NCBI GenBank assembly: GCA_024681875.1
Contig: JAILAA010000115.1
Location: 1 to 9,347 of the forward strand
Length of the DNA stretch: 9,347 nt
Direction of reading: 5' to 3'
Source of the DNA: Prevotella sp.
GTDB taxonomy: Bacteria; Bacteroidota; Bacteroidia; Bacteroidales; Bacteroidaceae
The notes beneath the pieces were generated by a model that saw only the letters and a program-made list of their open reading frames with translations, ran no database searches and was not told where the DNA came from. Below, in pieces: positions 6,375 to 9,347 of this stretch. The position numbers and the translations under genes were made by a program. Within the stretch, counting starts at the first letter, position 1. Each line of letters begins with the position of its first letter.

Positions 6375-6503
6375 CATTCCCATTCACCACCTCGGACAAA
6401 AGGAGCCAAATTGCAACAAAGAGCGTCGGCGCATAGTGCGCAGGCGTTTCAACGGTTGCAATGGCTTGTGGTGAGCCGGGAATGCGTAGAAATGGCCTGC
6501 GCA
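6375..6503 (+). ncRNA. GC-rich, highly foldable leader element of unknown class
   Basis: This block stands out from AT-rich flanks and is organised as nested inverted repeats. The pairs are CATTCCC (6375-6381) with GGGAATG (6478-6484), TCACCAC (6384-6390) with GTGGTGA (6468-6474), GCCA-aa-TTGCAAC (6405-6417) with GTTGCAATGGC (6455-6465), and an inner GCGC-ATAGT-GCGC core (6429-6441). Together they make one stem of about 110 nt. A competing pairing exists: TGCGCAGGC in the core (6437-6445) is a perfect 9-nt complement of GCCTGCGCA (6495-6503). The ATG of the next gene is 38 nt beyond. It does not match any riboswitch I know. It may be a cis-acting RNA, a separate small RNA, or a MITE-like DNA repeat that landed in the leader. 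Confidence 0.55.
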
Positions 6504-6541
6504 TTTCATTTGAAAGAAGTTAAAACAAAAATAATAATCGT

Positions 6542-7951
6542 ATGAAGAAATCAGTTTTGCTATTTCTCTGTGTTGCACAACTAACGTATGCATCAGCCCA
6601 AATCAAGGTGGCAGACGATGCATATAAAGAGCAGATGACTGCAAGTAAATATGTGACTGAGCCGCTCTCGATTGAAAACAACTTCAATACGTATGACGGT
6701 ACGTTCCTGCAATATTACTACAGAAAGAACATCGTAGGCGACACTCTTTACACCAACGGAGCAAAGATGGATTGCATTGTGGTTAATCACAATGAAAAGA
6801 GTATTAAAAGGAAACCGCACAATGAAAGTCCCATTTCACAAGGCTATTACCGTGTCACAGGAATTTTTATTGGAACGGATTCTGGCGGCAAGGAGATAGC
6901 CAGTGAACTATATGCTTTGGTAGATAGTGGATATACGAGTAATTTACCGAGCCGAGAAAGTTTGGAAAGAGGATTCTCCTTGGGGAGTGGAATGAAACTT
7001 TCTGAGATTAACACAAAGGTACAGGAGTTCCAACTTAAAGGAGAGAAATGCGATTTCGTGGGGTATGGTTTGGATTGTGGAATATATCACCGTCTGGAAT
7101 CTTTGGATTCCTCCTGTATCTATTATACAAAAATAGATACATATACGGAACGTCATTTTCTCCCGGTCAGATTCTACAATCTCATATGCAATGAACTTAA
7201 AGGAAAAGATGTCTATCTAACCTATAAACGTTTTGGGGGAGGATATAAGAATCCATCAGATAGAAAAATCAAAGATGTACTTACAGGAACGGTTATTTTC
7301 CAAAAGGATTCGTTATTCCACTGTATTGACGTTGTTGTGAATGATAATCTATCCACGTGTTGCGTGCTTGAAGGTGAAAAGAGCGGCAAATTTGCAATTA
7401 AAATTGATCGACTATCTGAATCTGACAAATCAGAAAACAATAACGAATGTATGAGTTATTATAGTACTGTAACAGACAAGATGACAATCTGGCAGCCAGA
7501 CCCCTATACAGGATCAAAAGGAGAGCTGATAAGAGACCGCCACTTTCATGTTGACAATTATGGCGAAGGAATATCCGTCACAAATGAAACAGAAAGATGG
7601 CTTATCAAGGTTGATGATTTGAATGCCATCTATGCTGAAACAAAGCGATACGAAGCACTAACTGAGGCTCAATACAGACAAGAAGCTGAAAAGCAAAGAA
7701 GAGAAAGAGCAGCAAGGGAAGCACAACGCAAGCAAGAATTATGTGCTCAGTATGGCAATGAATTCGGAACACTCATTGCAAGTCGCAAGGTCGCTTTGGG
7801 CATGACGCCAGAAATGTGTCGGAAAGCATGGGGTACGCCAATACAAATATCGAACATGGTTGACGCGACAGGCAAATATACCGTTTGGAAATACAATCTT
7901 AAGACATGTATTTACTTCTATAATGGCATTGTTGCCAGAATTACAAACTAA
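6542..7951 (+). CDS. Exported 469-residue protein of unknown function with BamE/SmpA-like C-terminal module
   Basis: A clear signal peptide (MKKSVLLFLCVAQLTYASA|Q) sends it to the periplasm or beyond; there is no lipobox and no later membrane helix. Residues about 21-360 are a mixed, beta-rich region with no family I recognise. It has several cysteines (for example near 170-195), many Tyr and a recurring short-strand pattern. Residues about 365-402 form a charged coiled coil (YRQEAEKQRRERAAREAQRK). The C-terminal end from 417 (ALGMTPEMCRKAWGTP, then TVWKYN and CIYFYNGIVARI) follows the pattern GMT..e.r...G.P...W.Y....yF.nG.v..I of BamE/SmpA-like two-strand modules found in many bacterial envelope proteins. 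The gene is AT-rich compared with the tolC and barrel genes: 7081-7140 has 19 G+C in 60, against 39 in 60 for 4381-4440. The next gene starts 12 bp after its stop. The long structured leader suggests post-transcriptional control. Confidence 0.88.
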   Translation: MKKSVLLFLCVAQLTYASAQIKVADDAYKEQMTASKYVTEPLSIENNFNTYDGTFLQYYYRKNIVGDTLYTNGAKMDCIVVNHNEKSIKRKPHNESPISQGYYRVTGIFIGTDSGGKEIASELYALVDSGYTSNLPSRESLERGFSLGSGMKLSEINTKVQEFQLKGEKCDFVGYGLDCGIYHRLESLDSSCIYYTKIDTYTERHFLPVRFYNLICNELKGKDVYLTYKRFGGGYKNPSDRKIKDVLTGTVIFQKDSLFHCIDVVVNDNLSTCCVLEGEKSGKFAIKIDRLSESDKSENNNECMSYYSTVTDKMTIWQPDPYTGSKGELIRDRHFHVDNYGEGISVTNETERWLIKVDDLNAIYAETKRYEALTEAQYRQEAEKQRRERAAREAQRKQELCAQYGNEFGTLIASRKVALGMTPEMCRKAWGTPIQISNMVDATGKYTVWKYNLKTCIYFYNGIVARITN

Positions 7952-7963
7952 CAAATTTGCTCT

Positions 7964-8413
7964 ATGGATAAGACAGATATTGTTCCTATGGGGTTACAAC
8001 ATCACTCCATCGTTGGCGTTGACAATTATCCCGAATACGACGGATTATATAAGAACGACACAGATGCAAAAGCACTATCAGTTGGATTGGCCCAGTGGAA
8101 ACATGAAGACGAAGATGGTATAAAGGAAATATCGGCGAAAGTATTCCGGCATAATGGCAAGCGGTGGAGTCGTCAGAGCGAGGAACTTCCCCTACATCGT
8201 TGCTTCGACCTCTGCATTCTCATCGTGCAAGCCTTGCAACGAAGCACCAAGGGTGAGTTCTTTGAGACAGGAGAGAATTGCTTCAATCCGTATGTTTTAA
8301 ATGAAAAAGAATTGGAGCAGATTAAACGTTTCTATGACAAATACAAGGAAGAGTATTTGGAGGAGAAAATGAGAAATCTAAAAGATTTGCTTGAAAGATT
8401 TCTGAAACAATAA
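7964..8413 (+). CDS. Small cytosolic protein resembling DUF6530
   Basis: The 149-residue protein has no signal peptide or membrane helix. From memory its central part matches DUF6530-type proteins: HHSIVGVDNYPEYDG near residue 13, NDTDAKALSVGLAQW (31-45), ISAKVFRHNGKRWSRQSEELPLHR (56-79) and a hydrophobic helix FDLCILIVQAL (81-91). The run of Trp, Arg, Ser, Glu, Pro and His residues at 68-79 is the most conserved-looking piece and may be a functional site; no enzymatic role is known to me. The C-terminus (113-149) is a long charged helix. Start: the ATG at 7964 is 12 bp after the upstream stop and gives the fullest product; Met9 at 7988 is an alternative. It is the last gene before a strong terminator, so it forms a two-gene operon with the exported protein. 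Confidence 0.85.
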   Translation: MDKTDIVPMGLQHHSIVGVDNYPEYDGLYKNDTDAKALSVGLAQWKHEDEDGIKEISAKVFRHNGKRWSRQSEELPLHRCFDLCILIVQALQRSTKGEFFETGENCFNPYVLNEKELEQIKRFYDKYKEEYLEEKMRNLKDLLERFLKQ

Positions 8414-8416
8414 TAC

Positions 8417-8468
8417 TTCAGGAGGCCGACGCTGAATCGCCAGCGTCTGCCTCCCGAATCTCTTTTTT
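8417..8468 (+). terminator. Strong intrinsic terminator of the unknown operon
   Basis: TTC-a-GGAGGC-c-GACGCTG (8417-8434), a 6-nt loop (8435-8440) and CAGCGTC-t-GCCTCC-c-GAA (8441-8458) form a 16-bp stem with two single mismatches, followed by TCTCTTTTTT (8459-8468). It starts 3 nt after the stop codon at 8413. Confidence 0.88.
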
Positions 8469-8485
8469 CACTCGCATCATGGCGT

Positions 8486-8575
8486 ATGAAAAGACTGATG
8501 TTTACGATGATGGCAGTAGTACTGCTGATTGTCTGTAGCGGCGGCAGACGACTCTTTGGCTTCCTGGAGCATTGA
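8486..8575 (+). pseudogene. Stranded signal-peptide-like mini-ORF (29 codons)
   Basis: An ATG at 8486 opens a 29-residue frame, MKRLMFTMMAVVLLIVCSGG followed by RRLFGFLEH and a stop. The first 20 residues look like a Bacteroidetes export or lipoprotein signal (Cys at residue 17, but Val at -1 is not lipobox-like). The rest has no counterpart. It lies in a different frame from the hydrolase remnant that follows, and right after the terminator. The likeliest reading is the 5' end of a decayed gene; a real 29-residue membrane peptide cannot be excluded. Confidence 0.4.
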
Positions 8576-8598
8576 GTACTACAACTGTCACGATGACA

Positions 8599-8763
8599 AG
8601 CGGCATAGGACGCTCGGACTTACTGGGAGGGAATAAAAAAGAACTACAAGCAAGCCTGAAATTCATCACAGAGTTACTTCCCGACGAAACAGTGATTTAT
8701 CCCGGCCACGGCAAGAAATCGACGATTGGATATAAGAAAGCAAACAATCCGTATCTTGTGTGA
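8599..8763 (+). pseudogene. C-terminal remnant of a metallo-beta-lactamase-fold hydrolase
   Basis: The frame reads SGIGRSDLLGGN, then a helix (ELQASLKFITELLPDE), then VIYPGHGKKSTIGYKKANNPYLV and a stop. This is the C-terminal end of glyoxalase-II-like MBL hydrolases, where GSIGRTDLPGG...LP....V.PGHG..TTIG.EK..NP is typical; the His of PGHG is a zinc ligand. About 140-150 N-terminal residues, including the HxHxDH motif, are missing. What precedes (TTTVTMT) is unlike the family and has only a TTG as possible start. The remnant reads cleanly with no internal stop, so the truncation may be fairly recent. It cannot be an active enzyme on its own. Confidence 0.75.
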
Positions 8764-8785
8764 CCATATAAACAGAAACATTCTG

Positions 8786-9347
8786 TCAGCCCTCTTTTTC
8801 GTTTATGTTTCCTCCCAAAGCCTTGAAGAGGTTGATTTTTCCTTGTATATGGTCAAGCCAGTCGGTAGTTATGGTTAGGCGTGACTGAATCAGAGTGGAT
8901 TGGGCAGTGAGCACTTCGAGGTAGGTTGCTGAACTGTTCTGCATCACGTCCTTGCTCACCTCGTAGGCACGCTCTGCGGCGGCCACTTCCTGCTGACGTA
9001 GCACCAGTCGTTCGCTGCTTAGTCGGCAGGCCGAGAGTGCGTCGCTCAGTTCACCGCCAGCAGCCAGCAGTGCCTGATTAAAGGCTACCAGCGCCTGTTC
9101 CTGTCGTGCTTTGGCAATGCGTAGGTTGGCACGGTTCTGACCCTTGTTAAACAGTGGTTGCACTAGCGAGCCGATGGCATTCAGGAGTATCTGACCAGGA
9201 TTCACAATTTCACCCACGCTGTTTGTCCATCCTGCCGATGCTGAAATCGTCAGTTGCGGATAGAATGCGGCTCGTGCCACATTCACCTGTGCCATCTGCG
9301 CTTTCAATGCGTATTCCGCTGCTTTCACATCGGGACGGTTGGCAAGT
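8786..9347 (-). CDS. Second TolC-family efflux outer-membrane protein, C-terminal half (cut by window edge)
   Basis: The frame is open from the window end (LANRPDVKAAEYALKAQ) to a stop at 8786, giving the second structural half of a TolC/OprM-like channel. The first half lies beyond the window. It is a close paralogue of the protein at 3598-4950: from NRPDV to NLFKALGG I count about 142 identical residues of 177, with no gaps. It shares QPLFNKGQNRANLRIAKA and SSATYLEVLTAQ. Differences concentrate in the last third (SRLTITTDWLDHIQGKIN) and in the tail (GGNINEKEG). Both copies are on the minus strand, so they form imperfect direct repeats about 5 kb apart. Whether this copy also carries the palindromic insertion cannot be seen, because the window ends right at the matching position. 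Confidence 0.92.
   Translation of the reverse strand, partial: LANRPDVKAAEYALKAQMAQVNVARAAFYPQLTISASAGWTNSVGEIVNPGQILLNAIGSLVQPLFNKGQNRANLRIAKARQEQALVAFNQALLAAGGELSDALSACRLSSERLVLRQQEVAAAERAYEVSKDVMQNSSATYLEVLTAQSTLIQSRLTITTDWLDHIQGKINLFKALGGNINEKEG

Noticed and set aside
6384..6593. 69-codon minus-strand frame through the leader
   Set aside because: It starts inside the signal peptide of the plus-strand gene and crosses the palindromic leader; coding is less likely than the RNA or repeat explanation, although similar spurious frames may be annotated elsewhere.
7860..8123. 87-codon plus-strand frame bridging the two unknown genes
   Set aside because: It overlaps the C-terminal module of the exported protein and the N-terminus of the DUF6530-like protein, both of which are better supported.
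8772..8786. Hairpin ACAGAA-aca-TTCTGT as terminator of the second tolC
   Set aside because: The stem is only 6 bp and A/T-rich, overlaps the stop codon, and is followed by TTTATATGG rather than a T-run.

Overview
The window most likely comes from a Bacteroidales genome, probably Prevotella or a close relative. The signs are promoter -7 boxes of the TAnnTTTG type in front of several genes, an outer-membrane barrel with an N-terminal carboxypeptidase-regulatory-like domain, a LytS-type histidine kinase, signal peptides ending in ...A|Q, and two kinds of palindromic repeat that I associate with this order. No rRNA, tRNA, CRISPR array or transposase gene was seen.

Layout. Positions 1-4950 are GC-rich and read entirely on the minus strand. 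In transcription order they hold a TolC-family efflux outer-membrane protein (4950-3598), a block of nested palindromes (3556-3368), a 970-residue outer-membrane beta-barrel protein (3343-431) and the 5' part of a LytS/YehU-type sensor kinase (357-1). The TolC gene carries a 132-bp palindromic repeat element in frame, adding 44 codons to the linker between its two structural halves. Positions 5080-6236 hold a two-gene minus-strand operon with a promoter at one end and an intrinsic terminator at the other: a Panacea (DUF4065) protein followed, with a 4-bp overlap, by an unrecognised 172-residue protein. This arrangement fits a Panacea-type toxin-antitoxin pair. Divergent from it, on the plus strand and in clearly AT-richer DNA, is an operon with a roughly 200-nt GC-rich leader that can fold extensively. 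It encodes an exported 469-residue protein of unknown function with a BamE/SmpA-like C-terminal module, and a 149-residue cytosolic protein that resembles DUF6530. A strong terminator closes this operon.

Positions 8470-8763 hold debris: a stranded signal-peptide-like mini-ORF and the C-terminal remnant of a metallo-beta-lactamase-fold hydrolase. From 8786 to the window end is the 3' part of a second TolC gene. By my hand alignment it matches the first at about 142 of 177 residues over the shared region.

The two tolC paralogues lie in the same orientation and bracket the AT-rich cassette with the candidate toxin-antitoxin pair and the unknown operon. That suggests an accessory island placed between, or created by, a tolC duplication. 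The most informative leads are the Panacea partner, the structured leader with its unknown operon, and the repeat element domesticated inside tolC.
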